The notes beneath the pieces are model-generated. The model did no database searches, had not been told where the DNA came from, and saw only the letters and a list, made by a program, of their open reading frames with translations. From Bretschneidera sinensis (lineage: Eukaryota > Streptophyta > Magnoliopsida > Brassicales > Akaniaceae), in assembly GCA_023935145.1 (NCBI GenBank), contig CM043704.1, positions 95,319,873-95,383,872 of the forward strand: a DNA stretch of 64,000 nucleotides. Reading direction: 5' to 3'. The position numbers were made by a program, and so were the translations under genes. Each line of letters opens with the position of its first letter. Position 1 is the first letter of the stretch. Below, one piece after another: positions 34,817-48,090 of the stretch.

Positions 34817-37800
34817 ATTCTACCCACCTTAAAAAAATTTCATCCCTGAAATTTCCTTACTTTAATCCAGAAACAAAAGTGAATAATATTTCTTCATATT
34901 TGTCTCACGCTTTCACGTAATCTCTTCAATATCTTTATTTTGTCCCAGAACTTGAACTAATGCAATTATTTTATCATACAAAATTTGTTTTTTTGTCTAA
35001 AATCCTTAATGGTACTTGTATGTACAACTAATCTTTCTGAATTTCTATAGCTTAGCTCGAAATATCATGCAAACACTTTCTTAAAAGTGAAACATGAAAT
35101 ATATTATATAAATGTTTTAATTCTGGAGGCAAATCTAGGCTACTCACAACTAACCCAATTTTCCTAACAACTTCATAGGGTCCCACTTACCTCTGACTAG
35201 ACTTTCCTTTCTTTTTGATCCTCAACACATCTTTTCATGGAGATATTTTTAGTTATACCCAATCACCTACTTGAAATTCAAGAGATCTTCTCTTAGTACC
35301 GGCATAGTCACTCGGTCTACTCTATGTTGCTTTACAGTTCTCTCTAACCAACTTGATTATCTCAGTTGTTAACTCGGTAATTGATAGACCAGATATATTT
35401 CTCTCTCCCTCTTATTTCCAACATATAGGAGTTCTACATCTCCTATCATACCATGTCTCTATCGGTGCCATCCCAATACTAGTTTGATACTGATTATTAT
35501 TAGCAATTTCAATCGATGGCATGTAAGCATTTCAAACTTATTGAGGACTTATCACATTCCCTTAACATATTTTCTAGTACTCTAAAAATCCTTCTTGTTT
35601 GAGCATGAAAAATTATATTAAATTTCAACTATGTACCCGTGGCTTTCTGAAAGCCTCTCCAAAAACCAAGATGTAACTCTAGTATCTCTATTTGACACTA
35701 TGCTTAATGGTGCTCCATACAACCTCACAATCTCAACTATATCCTTCTTCAATCTTGACCACCAGAAATTTGGTTTAAATCCTCTATCACAGATATTCAA
35801 CTTTATTCTTATCTCTTTAAATTTATCATCAATTTCACATCAGGACTCCCAATAGCAGCTAAACTTCTTATAGACTTTCTACTCAATGCATCAGCTATCA
35901 CCCTCGCATTGTCTAGATGATAGTGAATTGTACAATCATAGTCACTAATCAATTCCATCTATCATCTTTGCCTCAAATTCAACTCTCTCTGGGTAGGTAA
36001 GTATGTCAAACTGTTATAACCCATGAACATCTCGCAAGTAGCTCCATACAGATAATGTCTCCAATCTTTAAAGTAAACACTATAACAGTCAACTCTAAGT
36101 CATGAGTAGAGAAATTTCTATCACGAATCTTCAATTGCCTAAAAGTATGGGCCACAGCTTTCCTATGTTACACATGTCCCAATCATTGATGTGACGCATC
36201 ACTATATACCACAAATCCTTCATCACCATAAGGAAACACCAATACTAGAGCTGTAGTCAATTTCTCCTTTAGAAATTGGAAATTTTTCTCATACTTCCCT
36301 CACCATACAACTCTCACATCTTTTCTGGTCAATCTATTCAACAATATTTCAATAATAGAAAATTCTGAAAGAATCTTCTATAATAACCAGTTAACCCCAA
36401 GAAGATTCTAATCTTAGTCACATTAGTTGGTCTTTCCCAACTTAACATTGCCTCTACCTTTTGTAGATCATCTGTTATGCCATTTCACTATATTACATGT
36501 TACAAGAAAGTCATTTCCTTCAGCTAACACTTACACTTAGAAAACTTTGCATATAATTTCTCTCTCCTCAAAATCTCCAACACACTGTCTAATGTTTCAT
36601 ATGTTGTTCTTCCTTCCTAGAATATATCAGAATGTCATTACTGAACATAACCACAAGATTATCAAGAAATGGTTCAGACTTTTTTTTTCATCAAGTCCAT
36701 GAATGTGTCTGAAACATTAGTCAGTCCAAATAACACACAACAAACTTATGACCATAACGTGTCCTAAAAGCAATTTTAGGCACGTTTCCTTCATTTATCC
36801 TCAATTTGTGATAATCTGATCTCAGGTTTATCTTTAGAAAACACTCTCACTCTATGCACTGCTCAAACAATTTATTTATCATGGGAAAAAATATTTATTC
36901 TTATTCAACAATCTGTAGACTATACACAATCTCATCGTTCCATCTTCCTCATTCACGACAACTCAAGGGCTCCCACAAATACATTAGGTCCGATAAATTG
37001 TTTATCCAAAAATTCTTAAAATGGTACGTTCAACTTTTTCAAATCAGCTGACGTCATTCTGTAGGGTGCTATTAAATATATATGATGATCCTGGTATCAT
37101 ATCAATAGAAAATTTAATCTCCCTACTTGGAGGCAGCCTAGGCAACTCATCAAGAATTTCATTAGAATAATCTTTCACCATCAAGATTTATTCTAACTTC
37201 ATATTTTCCTGTTTAGAATCCATATACGAAACATTTCTCACAACCTTTCTTCAACCATCTCTTAGTGGTCAAAGCAAAATGAGATAGTTCGAGAGTATCT
37301 TATGTTATCTCTGGAAGGTACACTTCTCATGTCCATATCTCGAACACTACCTTCTTTCTGGAACAAATAAACCCAAGTGTAATACGTCGACAACCAAATC
37401 ATTCCCAAAACTATATTATATTTAAAAATAAATCAGTTTCAGATTTTTTATCATTGATACGAATCGCACAACCCTTGTATTTATGATTATTAATCAAAGA
37501 AGTATCACATGCATCAATGGATCTCGTAAAAATATTGGATGCACTAGGATCAATAAAAAATTTGGCAAGTCTATCAAGAATAAATATTGTACCCATCACG
37601 ACGTCAAGAGTTGCATGAGTATCCTGTTGGGTCAGTGCATATACTCTACTCTCTTTGGGCTGCGTTTGACTAACCTATCCTCTCTCAGCAATTGTTCCTT
37701 TAGTGGAAGCTTTACCCCGAATACTTCCAGATCCACTTCTTCTCTCTAAATGTCATCTCCTAACACCTTCAACATTCATCATCTTAGTTGATATCCTCAA

Positions 37801-39168
37801 TGAACAATCCACACTGATATATCCACCCTATCCACAAACAAAAACACATCAAGGTAAGACAATTCTGAGCTAAATGTCCTATCTGATTACATCTAAAGTA
37901 AACTCTTGTATCTCAATCATACATCAGGTTACCACTTTCCCTTGGCGAAATATTTACTCATTTACCTTAGCTTCCAGTCTCCATAGCTTGTCTCCCAAAT
38001 CTAGGGTCCCACCAATATTACTCCGAGCTACATAAGCAATAGATCATGTTTGCCTCTGAATCTGTATTACAGTTCCCTGTGATAAGGAATACCCCCTCTA
38101 GGGTGGTCTTCCACCCTGCACACTCATACTGCTACCACCTTTGGGTCCCTCAAATCTAGACTTCTTCAGCCAATCCCTTCTACCTCTAAATTCTATCACA
38201 TCATTCTCAATCTGAAGTGCTATATCCACCAACCTAACATAATTCATATGCCTTATGTAAGATAGTTTCGACTTAATCTCAAAAATATAATCCATCTAAG
38301 AACCTCTTACACTTCTTTTCCTTTATGTCTACCATTTTCGATACAAACCTTGACAAGGCCACAAATTTGCTATCACACGAAGCCACAGTCACCATATTTT
38401 ACCTTAAATAAATGAAATCTCTATCTTATTGGGCTTTAAAGGTATAAAAGAGATATTTATCAAGAAAATCTTCCTTAAACCTATTCCAGGTTAAGGGTCT
38501 ATCAATATTTGCACTTACTCTGGGAAAAATATCCTCTCACCATTCTAAAACTTCTCATTCTAACTCAAACAAAGCAAAGGCAACCATCTGCTTGTTAGTT
38601 ACTGGTAAAATGCCAAATAATCTCTCTGGATGTTTCTCCTAAAACTCAAGCTTAAAAGGATTCATAGATCCTTTAAACAATAAGGCATTTAACTTAATAT
38701 ATCTAACAAAACAATCTCTCTGTGTCTTGTATATAAACTCACTTTTTCCCTTTTTAACATTTATTATTACTGGATTTTCAACAATCTCAAGCACTACTCT
38801 AGCTTGTTCATCAAGTCTATGCTATAAGCTATCAATTCTATCATCTGTTACCTTTATTTCTCAAGAGCATGTGTAAAAGCTTTTCTTAGCTCATCTCTTT
38901 CAACTTCAGATTCTCTCATGCCTTTACTAATATCAATTATATTACTTATATAAATCATACTATCAACACTTTCCCTTCTAGGAACCACAGATTCAGACTC
39001 AACCTCGACTTGTACAAATATTGGGGCCTACCACGCCCTCTTAAATCAACAATTCTAACTCTAGCTCTAGCATGTCCACGTGTCATCCTCAGACTGTTCA
39101 TTATAATTTATTTTAATCTTCAATTTTATTACTTTTTTTATGCAGTCTACAGAATCATGAAACCTAAT
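34817..39168 (-). pseudogene. Degenerate chromovirus gag-pol
   Basis: Minus-strand frames show these pieces. Gag lies around 38295 (SKLSYIRHMNYVRLVDIALQ). RT remnants near 36780-36690 read [16 protein letters not shown]. RNase H near 36220-35990 reads VVYSDASHQ, then HDLELTVIVFTLKIWRHYLY. Integrase near 35800-35620 reads DIVEIVRLYGAPLSIVSNRD. A C-terminal integrase tail near 35110-34900 reads FHVSLLRKCL and VPLRILDKK, which in this lineage leads into the chromodomain. Order and motifs fit Tekay/Del-type chromoviruses. Many stops and frameshifts make the element inactive. Confidence 0.85.
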
Positions 39169-39180
39169 GCTCTGATACCA
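39169..39180 (-). other. Primer-binding site (initiator tRNA-Met type)
   Basis: The minus strand reads TGGTATCAGAGC five bases inside the 5' LTR. This is the standard sequence complementary to the 3' end of initiator tRNA-Met in plant retrotransposons, and it fixes the orientation of the element. Confidence 0.92.
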
Positions 39181-39184
39181 AAAT

Positions 39185-41296
39185 TGTAACGACCCATCCC
39201 GGGTTGGCCATCCCGGAGACGGTGTCATCACATTTTGAAAATCTCAGCATGACACATTTATGCAACAAAGAAAATAAACAACACTAAAAGAAATTTTTCA
39301 TAAATCCTCAACCCTCAACAAAGAGTTACATCAATATGATATTTACACATTCTATACAACGTAAAATGCATGAATATTTACAAATAAATTTTTATTTTCT
39401 TTTCTCATTAGTTTGAGGATGTTGACACGTACGTGACTTACAAAAAATAATTTCTTCTGAACCTCGACTCACAAAATTAATTGACAAGCCTACCACCTGA
39501 AATCATTGTACAATGAGGGGTGAGCTTCATAAGCTCAGTGAATTAAATTTACTGGAAGTACTCATTTGAATAAACAGTATTTTAATATTTAAATCAATTT
39601 ATATCACATACACTTGATACTAGCACTCTACTATCATTTCACATGTCATCATATCCATTCTCTATCAACCTCTTCCTCTTATTTATTGGTTCACCTTAAG
39701 ACCATCAATTATCTCATAATTATCTCGTAATGAGATTCACATTATAAATCCTACCATTTAGATGATTTTTATCACCATAACTGTCTCTCTGTGAAACTCA
39801 TCCATATATAAATAAATTCACAATCACACACCACACATCAGCATTTCTATAATACAAGCAATAATTAAATCAGATGTCATGCATGAATGATTATAATGGG
39901 AATGTCTTCTCACCTGTCGACAGGTTGTTATTATCTTAGACCGGCCCCCTCCCGGTTCTTTACAGCTTATCCCGGCTATCACGGTGTCCCTTTTATTTCC
40001 AGTATATACCGGCTATCACAGTTTTTTTCAATTAGACCGACCCTTTCCCGGTTCTTTTAGTTTTCTTATTTAATGCATATGCATATGAACAATGATATAA
40101 AATATGCATATGAATAATAATATAAAAATTATATGAACACAAATATCTAAATTAACTATCTTGATTTTTCTCAAATTATATAAAAATTTCACTAAAATCC
40201 TCTTATCCCAAATAATATCAAATTATCCATTAAAGCTTATCAAGATACATTAAATTTCATCACAAATCTCATCAAATTATCCATCAAAGTTTGTTAAGAT
40301 CCACTAAAATTTATCTCCTCAAAATTCGTATCAAAACATCAACCATAGCTCATCAAGAATTTCACTTATCGCTTTTATTATTAAATTAATTTATTATTAT
40401 AAAAATATCTTTTTTCACATAATAACTTTCAACGTGTATAATATTCATATCATATCTATCAACCAAATCTTTATCTATCACTAAAATATAAGCTAATAAT
40501 TTATTTTAATATTATCCATAGATTTTTCATTTTTATTTAGATTACTTAAAGTAAATCAAACTCACCACGTAGCATTTAAAACTACCCGTGGATCACCTCT
40601 TTGCCTTTCCCGTTCATCTAAAAAAAAATTCCTGGTTGTAGATCGTCAACACTTGACATTGTATTTATATTAAATTTATAATTTATTCTTCAATTCGTTA
40701 TAAACCACACACTTTGAAAATTCTCACTTTGAATTCGGAGAAACTTCAATAATGTCATAAATTCAAAAATAAACATTACATTATTACTTTCTTTTTTTCT
40801 GATAGCTTTTGTGATTTTCTATGAAATTCTACAGAAAATTTTTTCAAAATTTTACTCTTTCAATATTTTTTTGAATCCCCAAATATTTTTTTAAAAAAAT
40901 AATTTAAAAGAAACTATGAAATCTGTTAAGAATATTTTCGATTCCAATATATATATATATCTACGCCCCCCTCCCAAAGTTTTCCACGTTATTGCGGTGC
41001 TGTAGGGCCTACATGATCAACTTTTACACTTGTAAACCTTACATAAAATTGGGCAGCAGGTGCTACCATGCATTCGTATTTTTTTTTTCCTTCTTTCTTC
41101 TTCTTTCTTTTTTCTTCTAGGACGCGTCCCAGATTTTTATTTTATTCAAAAAAAAATTTCTTTTTTACTGTTCACCTTTTTATAAAAAAGAATTTTATTC
41201 AATTCTACATCTTTCGCATAAATATATTATTTTAATTTCATGTTATATTTATTAAATTATTTTTTTTGCTTTTATTCTATAAATATGGGTATTACA
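39185..41296 (-). repeat. 5' LTR of the chromovirus
   Basis: 2112 bp, tg...ca. Partner of 32671-34816. Confidence 0.93.
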
Positions 41297-44239
41297 GTTT
41301 ACTACTAGAGTTAGGATGAGAGCTTTGAATGTATTGAGTTTTAGGTTTTCAAGTAGAGATGGTACTTACAACTAAAGTTAGGTTAAAAGCTTTTGTTGTG
41401 TTGTGACATTGGGTGAGAGTTTGACAACTTTACTTTTCATTAAGTTGTAATTAAAAATTAATAAAATAGTGAAATTGTTGGTGGATATAGTCAAAAAAGT
41501 TTCTAAATCATATTAATTGTTGATGTTCTTATTCTTTGTTTGTTTTACCTATTTAATTATTGTAGCTGAATTTTTTACTTAAATTTTGAGTAGGTAAATT
41601 TTAATAATAAAATTTCAAAACAAAAGTATTTGGATATTTGACATTATTAATCTTTTAAGTAAATGCAAATCGTATTGTCCTTATATAACATGTAAAACTT
41701 CGATAAATTTCACAAAAGTGGCCTTTATTGTCTTATATGGTATGGATAGATGGGTTTGTTGGATCGCAGGATTGGCTTTCGTCTCTCTTTTAATATATTT
41801 GATTGGAGTGCAGTTGTTTATGATCTCTTGAGGACTGTATTGCTTAATTGATGGATTGTGTTCTGCCATTGTTTTGGTTTTCGAAGTGTTTTATGAACAA
41901 TGGTTGTGTGATAAAAAATATACCGAGTAGTCATAAATTGACATTTGCACAGATGACATGATTTCAAAGTAAATAATATATTAACCTAAAATTATGAGGT
42001 AAGACGCCTTAATGGGATATAAATTACAGGACTAAAATCCTTTTCAGCATCTTAAGAAAAATTTCTGTCAAATAAATTATTAAATAAATGTCACGTTATC
42101 CGAAGGTTTTCTTTAAATTACTAAATCGGATCTTTTCAGTAAACTACTCACAAACGGCAAGAGTATCTCCTTTTAGCGCATGAGAGATCCTTCTTTTACC
42201 TACTTTACTTTAATTTAGCTAGAAAACAAAACAATTAATTTAGCTCTCATAATCAAACATCACATTCCATGCAAGAAGATAAATGCTTTGCAAATAACTT
42301 CATATTGAATTGTAGGAATACTGTGTAACCTACTGCTCATCAGGATGGCTTGTCTCCACTTTTCTATATTAAGCCAAGATGGTGCTCTCAATTATTATAA
42401 TTTACATTTTTTATAACTATTATATTTTAGATTAAGGGCCCAGCATTAAAAAAAACAAAATTACCTTTGCTTTATATGGGGTAAGAGTCCATATAAAACA
42501 AATAGATTTTATAATAAAATTAAATAAATTTTATTATATTTAAGAAGATATAAAACTATTAAGTTCAAATGCGTAATTAATTTAACTTGTTGTAAATTCT
42601 ATTAAAATTAATAGAAATTACAAATATATTTCACAAATGAAAAGAAAAATATATATTTACAAAAACTCTCATTTGTATCAGACATTGAAAATATGAGAAT
42701 TGAATTAAATTTTATAATTTAATTATAAAATAAATTAAACATGAAAAATTTATTTCAATTAATTTCTCATTCTATTAATTCTTTGGTATGTATTTTATTT
42801 TTATATGATTTTTGAGTGTGGCAATTTGAACTTGGGTCTCTTTTTTTAGAGAGAATATATGGTTACCATTGGGTTATGCTCAAACCGGACTCTTTGACAT
42901 GTATTTTGATTCCTTAATATTTTATCAGTTCCTAATTTTCCTTAAAGAAAGTAAACCATCTTATAGAAGATTTAGAAGAGAAACTTCTTGTTCAAATAAG
43001 AAAGTAAATTGATTAAATTCCATGGATCTGCTCGAAAAATTATTAGGTAGAATGGTTGTGATGATGTTTTTAAATGATATAGATTAATAATTCAATGTAA
43101 ACAATTATGATTGAATGATCGTACGAATGACGTTGTATGATCATTCAATCTAATAATTTTTTGATCTATTACATACTAGCATGAAAGAATCTAACTCCAT
43201 AAACCAAAATTTGGATTACTCAGAGAAATTACTTTACACATGTATCTTTCTTATCGAAACAAATAAAGCCTCAATAAAATCATCTTAAACAGCGTCAACA
43301 AATTAATAACTAGTTGTCATACACCGGCTTCTAATTATTTGAATTTATTTTGGTATGCTATTATAATGTACTAAGTTATAAGTATTGTCAACTGAATTTT
43401 TTTATAAAAAAAATATCAATTATAGGTATTAGTAATTACAACCTACCATATGATATTTTGGACATGTCTATGCAATTGTTTTTTTCATTAACAAAAGCAT
43501 TGATGTGGGATATATATCCAAATCAATAAACATCAACCACCACTGTTTTGTCTGTTATTTATAACCCAAAAACCTCTAAGACCAGACCTACTTTGGATCT
43601 GGCCCTGCGGCCCAAATTAAGGGAATCGATGATAGTACACCGATCTCCTGACGCGACCTCCCACTTAAATCGCGAATATGATCTTAAGGAGAATCGAACT
43701 CAAAACCTTGCTCTTACCCCATAGCTCCAAATTCAACCTTATCAAATGGATAGATATATATATTGATTTTTCATGTTGTTATGGTTTATCCATGTATAAA
43801 CTCTTGAATAAAACAAATTATATTAAATAAGTAGTCATTTGAATCTTTATAATCATTCGATGATAGATTTTACTGACTACCATCACAATTGTGAAAATCA
43901 TATTAAAATTACAAACCAGTTTATTTTTACTTAATTGAAAAGAAAAAGAAAAAAAAAAAGTGGATTGGATTCACATGTGCCCAACAGATTAATTTCACAT
44001 GAGACAATTCTGTCATGTTGATAGAAGGCAAGCCTTATCGAAATCCTTAGATAGGATTCTTTAAGGCCAGTAGCCAAGTTTCAAGTCCAAAAATCTAGAG
44101 AAATCATGTACCAGTAATTCCAAACATGGGTGAGGAATCTCTTTAGTAGTTGTGAATTTTTTTTCTTCTAAATACACTATTAAATAAATGTCAAATCAAT
44201 ATTATGGATTACATAACATTTATATTGTATATAAAATAA
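41297..44239. other. Intergenic DNA: displaced end of block A and small repeat scraps
   Basis: The first ~500 bp match 51383-51770 at roughly 88 percent by eye. They are the continuation of block A pushed away by the chromovirus. The scrap at about 42205-42300 resembles the BURP upstream repeat, and 43910-44170 resembles 24281-24530. A passage near 43570-43720 (aagaccagacctac, then aatcgaactc) looks like a degenerate dispersed repeat. No gene was seen. Confidence 0.6.
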
Positions 44240-44455
44240 ATAATAAACGAAAAGCATTTATATTTTTTTTATTAAATTTTTTAACTGTAAAATGAATTTT
44301 CCGATCGTTTATCCGAAATTTGAACATATACAATTTAATGGATGTAATATTTATGGGACCGTTCAGTATCATTAAAGTTGTGTTTATTAATATCACGAGC
44401 AATAGTATCCTGGGTAGCCATTCCTTTTTTCCCCTCTATATAAGAATAGTGTAAT
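44240..44455 (+). pseudogene. Orphan DUF2775-type promoter joined to unrelated 3' sequence
   Basis: This stretch matches the promoters of DUF2775 copies B (from about 31200) and C (from about 50000), including cagtatcattaaa, tttattaatatcacgag and the TATA box (44437-44443). The match stops before the ATG, and from about 44485 the sequence instead matches 23040 onward, which lies downstream of DUF2775 copy A. A coding region has been lost at this junction. Confidence 0.75.
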
Positions 44456-46580
44456 CATTTATTAAGAATTGACTGTTGAAAATTCAAAAAAAAAAAAAAA
44501 AACTATTTCTCTCTGGTACTAAAATTGCAGAATGGAACTGTAAAAAAAAGGAGTTTTCAGGGTCTAGACAAACATTAACACAGCTGTTCTTGCTGATTTA
44601 TTAGATGGGAAAGGTGATTAAAATGAAACCAATCAATAAGCTGATTGCAGGGCAAGTAAGGTTAGAAGAGATTTAGAAGCTGTGTCTGACTTGAAGTGCC
44701 AAGACATGAGCAGTGTTCACTTAGATTTTACACTACCAGTTTTTACTGAGCAATCAATAAGAAGCTGTTCTGTTATTAGGATCACAAGTTTGATACAAAC
44801 TCGACAAAGGTTAATACTTTCTCTTTGCATTTGGTAAAACTTAAGGTTCGGTCACAAAAGTATTGCAGCAGACGGAATGAATAATTGGGGAAAAGCATCC
44901 ATCCTTATTGGGCCGAACCCTCCACTCTTACTGCCCTAAACCTCATTCTTATTGGGCCAAGCTCCTCTCATTTGGGATAGACCTCCTCGTCGTGTCTACT
45001 ACTCACTTGTGACAAATCTTTTTGGCTTTGGAGTTTTGACTACAGCCACCAAAACACTTCAAGCAACCATATCTTTACGAGAATCGCTATTTTAACCCGT
45101 TTGAAACCCCTTTTAGACCCTGCATAATGAGCAAAAAATTGGCTAATCAATAACCCTACCCTTCTCTTCTCTCTGCAGTGCCTTTCTCCCCATCTGCCCC
45201 CAGAAATGACCAGATATGTATAGGTTTGCTTTGTGACAAACTAAAATTGCCGAGAAATATGATTATATACAACACGTTGAATGGATAGATACATTTTCTA
45301 AGTGGATAGGTACATCTTCTAGTGGATGTGTACATTTCTTTTGCTGGGCATTTTAGTACGCATATTTGTTTTAAGTTGGCTGAATCATCTCCTATAGTGG
45401 CATGGCTTATCTCCAATCCTACTTGGTTTTCTTTCGACTTGATCGGATTCACTTACTTTTCTTATTCCTACTCTATGATTCTTATTCAAGTGGACTTGCC
45501 TTTTGTCTCTGGTTACTATTTATAACTGGTTTTTTTTAAAATTTTTGGTTGGGTCGGATCTAAATAGAATGGTTTAGATCAATTGAAAACTTTACTAATA
45601 ATCTTGAGGAACTTCATCGATAACATTAATATAGGTGTGAGACCTAAAAATTAATATTGTCAGTAAAGTTTCTAAGATTTATAATAAAGTTTCCAACTAA
45701 TCTAAATAGTTTAGAATCGAACCAACCAAAAATTTATCGGGTGTTTCAATATCAAGTTACAAACCAACTTATTTTTGCTTAATTAAAAAGAAAAGAAAAA
45801 AAAAAGTGGACTGAACTCACACATGCCCATAGATTAATTTCGCATGAGACAATTCTGTCATGTGAATGTCAGTTATAGAAGGCAAGCCTTATCGAGATCC
45901 TTAGATAGGATTCTTTAAGGCCGGTAGCCAGTTTCAAGTCAAAAAATCTAGGGAAGTCATGCACCAATAATTCCAAAGATGGGAGAGGAACCTTTCTAGT
46001 AATTGTGAATTTTTTTTTTCTAAATACATCATTAAATGAATGTCACATCAATATTATAAATGACATAATATTCATTTAATGATGTATTAAAAAAGTTTCT
46101 CAAATATAATGGAGATGAATTTGATCCACCAAACATCATTGAGTATTGTTATTATTATAACATAGTGTGTACTAAAAGAAATCACTGTAAAATTAGAAAG
46201 TGAAAAACAAAAAACAACATATAATCAAACGATACCATCATTTTGGATCTAGATTGGAATATAATACTAGTCGGCACTTACGGAATAATCATATGCCAAG
46301 ACTGTTGCTTTTTTTGGTTACATTGGCAGAGAAAGGGATCAAACCAGCTGGTTCTCTTAAATAGAGAATCCATTGTTTTTTGCATTAAATAAAGACACAT
46401 AAAAAACATTTACATTTACATCAAAACCTTAATTTACATTTACTAGCCCAATATTAAGCACAAACGCACAAATAAAAAGAAGATGCATTAGGTGATAGTA
46501 GTAGATAATAATCCTTACTTAAATCTAATTTATCATTTTTTTCTAGACCAGAAGTACTTTCCACAGTTTGATATTGCTAA

Positions 46581-48090
46581 TCAAGATAACACTTTAACCA
46601 TCACTAGATTAACAGCTGGGAAGAAATGGCAGACATGAGAGCTCCCTGGCTCAATGCCAAGCACACGAAACGACACGTGATTACGACTCCACTGAGAGGT
46701 ATCCATGTGGCAAACGGCAACCGCGTCGACCCTATCTCCATTATCACCACCTAGAGAAACCTTGAACACCTTGTTCTCACTCTGTTGGCTATGGCAATAG
46801 AAAACTGCAAAAGGGTAAGGCATAGTATGACATGCTACCATTTTGGGAGGTGATTTCTCTTTAGGAACTTCAAGGATAGTATAGTTCTGGAAAAGGGTAC
46901 TTGAATTTGTAAGGTGTGTAGTGGTTAAAACATTGAAATTTGATTCTGAGCCAAAGATACCTTGTGCAAAATCAAGCATGGATTCTAAAGATGTTGCACA
47001 GAACTTGGTTTCTCCTTTGATGGGTTCAGTCTCACATTGTGTAAGTGTATCTTCCATGGCTTTGGCTTGGGGAGATTCTTGAGAAAAGGAGAAGAATTTA
47101 AGAAGGAAAGGAAGTTCTTTCAATGAGAAGGGAATGGAATCAGCTTCTTCTCTGGGTAGAAAGTGAGGAGATGCTGAAGGGTTTTTCTTGGGAAAATAGA
47201 TGGGAATCCTTTTCCCTACCTTTAGATCCTTCATGGTAAAAAACACCATCAATGAAAGATCCATGTGATCCATGTGGGATAAGCCATGACCATGATGATT
47301 CATTTTGTGTATATCTTGATGGGTACTGTCTTGATCATCCATGGTACGTAAAACATTGTCCGGATTAGGGAGATCATCATCTAAGGGATGCTTTAAACCG
47401 CTCACGATGATCTCTTCGCTGTGACCATTTTCATCATCAACAGGAGATTTTGGTTGTACGATGTTAGATTTGAAGTCATGCAGCTTCTCCTGTTTGCTTT
47501 CAAGATTATGATCTTCTAACTCTTCCCATTTTTTTCCAGCAATCTCCCTAGCTCCACTTCCATTAACAAACTGGAAAAAAAAATCGGCAGCATAAACTTA
47601 GATTGATGATTAACAGCATAAGTTCCAAAATTAAAAGATCTTTAAAAAAAAAATTTGGTAATTAATGTCTTCAAACATCATTTGTATAAGTTCTACTGAT
47701 ATAGAAAAAAATTGGAGACACTGGGTGCTTTCAGTAGTAAAAATTTCTTCAAATATCTAGATTTTTTTCTTCAAAAAAGTGCTTTCAAAATGCAAAACTT
47801 TCATAGGCAACCGGAATTTTTTTTTCTACTGAATCACCATTTCCTTTCCTAAAGAACAAAATATCAATACTAACACTAAACCAACAATAATCATATCTTC
47901 ATTGATCATTTTTTTCTTAGCCATCTTCTTTAATCTAAACTGCATAAAAGTAAATATTAATTGCTAAGCCATTTAATGTTCTCAGTTTAACATAGGCATG
48001 CATGTTCATTGCAAAATGAATCAGCTATGATTTGGAGATTACCATAGCAATCAGAACATAAAGGAGAAGGCTCCAAGAAGCAAATTCCAT
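46581..48090 (-). CDS. BURP-domain protein, copy 4 (two exons, altered C-terminus)
   Basis: Exon 1 is 48090-48043 (16 codons, MEFASWSLLLYVLIAM), a signal peptide ending at a GTAATC donor. A phase-0 intron follows. Exon 2 is 47570-46581 after TTCCAG, giving a predicted 345 residues. It is almost identical to copy 3 (for example LPNPDN for LPNLDN and GSESN for GTESN) and keeps the His-rich linker, both early Cys and all four CH motifs (near residues 263, 275, 303 and 330). A small deletion near 46590 shifts the frame after NLVMV, so the last residues are KVLS and then stop instead of PALPILISNVFVM. Asp in the terminal DNLVMV motif is Val (VNLVMV). The catalytic-type His/Cys residues are untouched, so it may still be active. 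It is the divergent neighbour of DUF2775 copy C, 2.1 kb away start to start. Confidence 0.9.

Larger units (their letters stand above)
32671..41296 (-). mobile_element. Ty3/gypsy chromovirus (Tekay/Del-like) with 2.1-kb LTRs, TSD gttta
   Basis: Both LTRs begin tgtaacgac and end attaca. The direct flanks are gttta (32666-32670) and gttta (41297-41301), a perfect 5-bp target-site duplication. The primer-binding site on the minus strand and the internal coding remnants show that the element points left. The first ~105 bp of the LTRs differ at about 11 positions, so it is an old insertion. It lies about 600 bp past the stop of DUF2775 copy B. Block B retains the uninserted site as a single gttta near 51383. 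Confidence 0.93.

Noticed and set aside
43560..43740. tRNA-like sequence with a B-box-like aatcgaactc
   Set aside because: No cloverleaf could be drawn; more likely a degenerate dispersed repeat.
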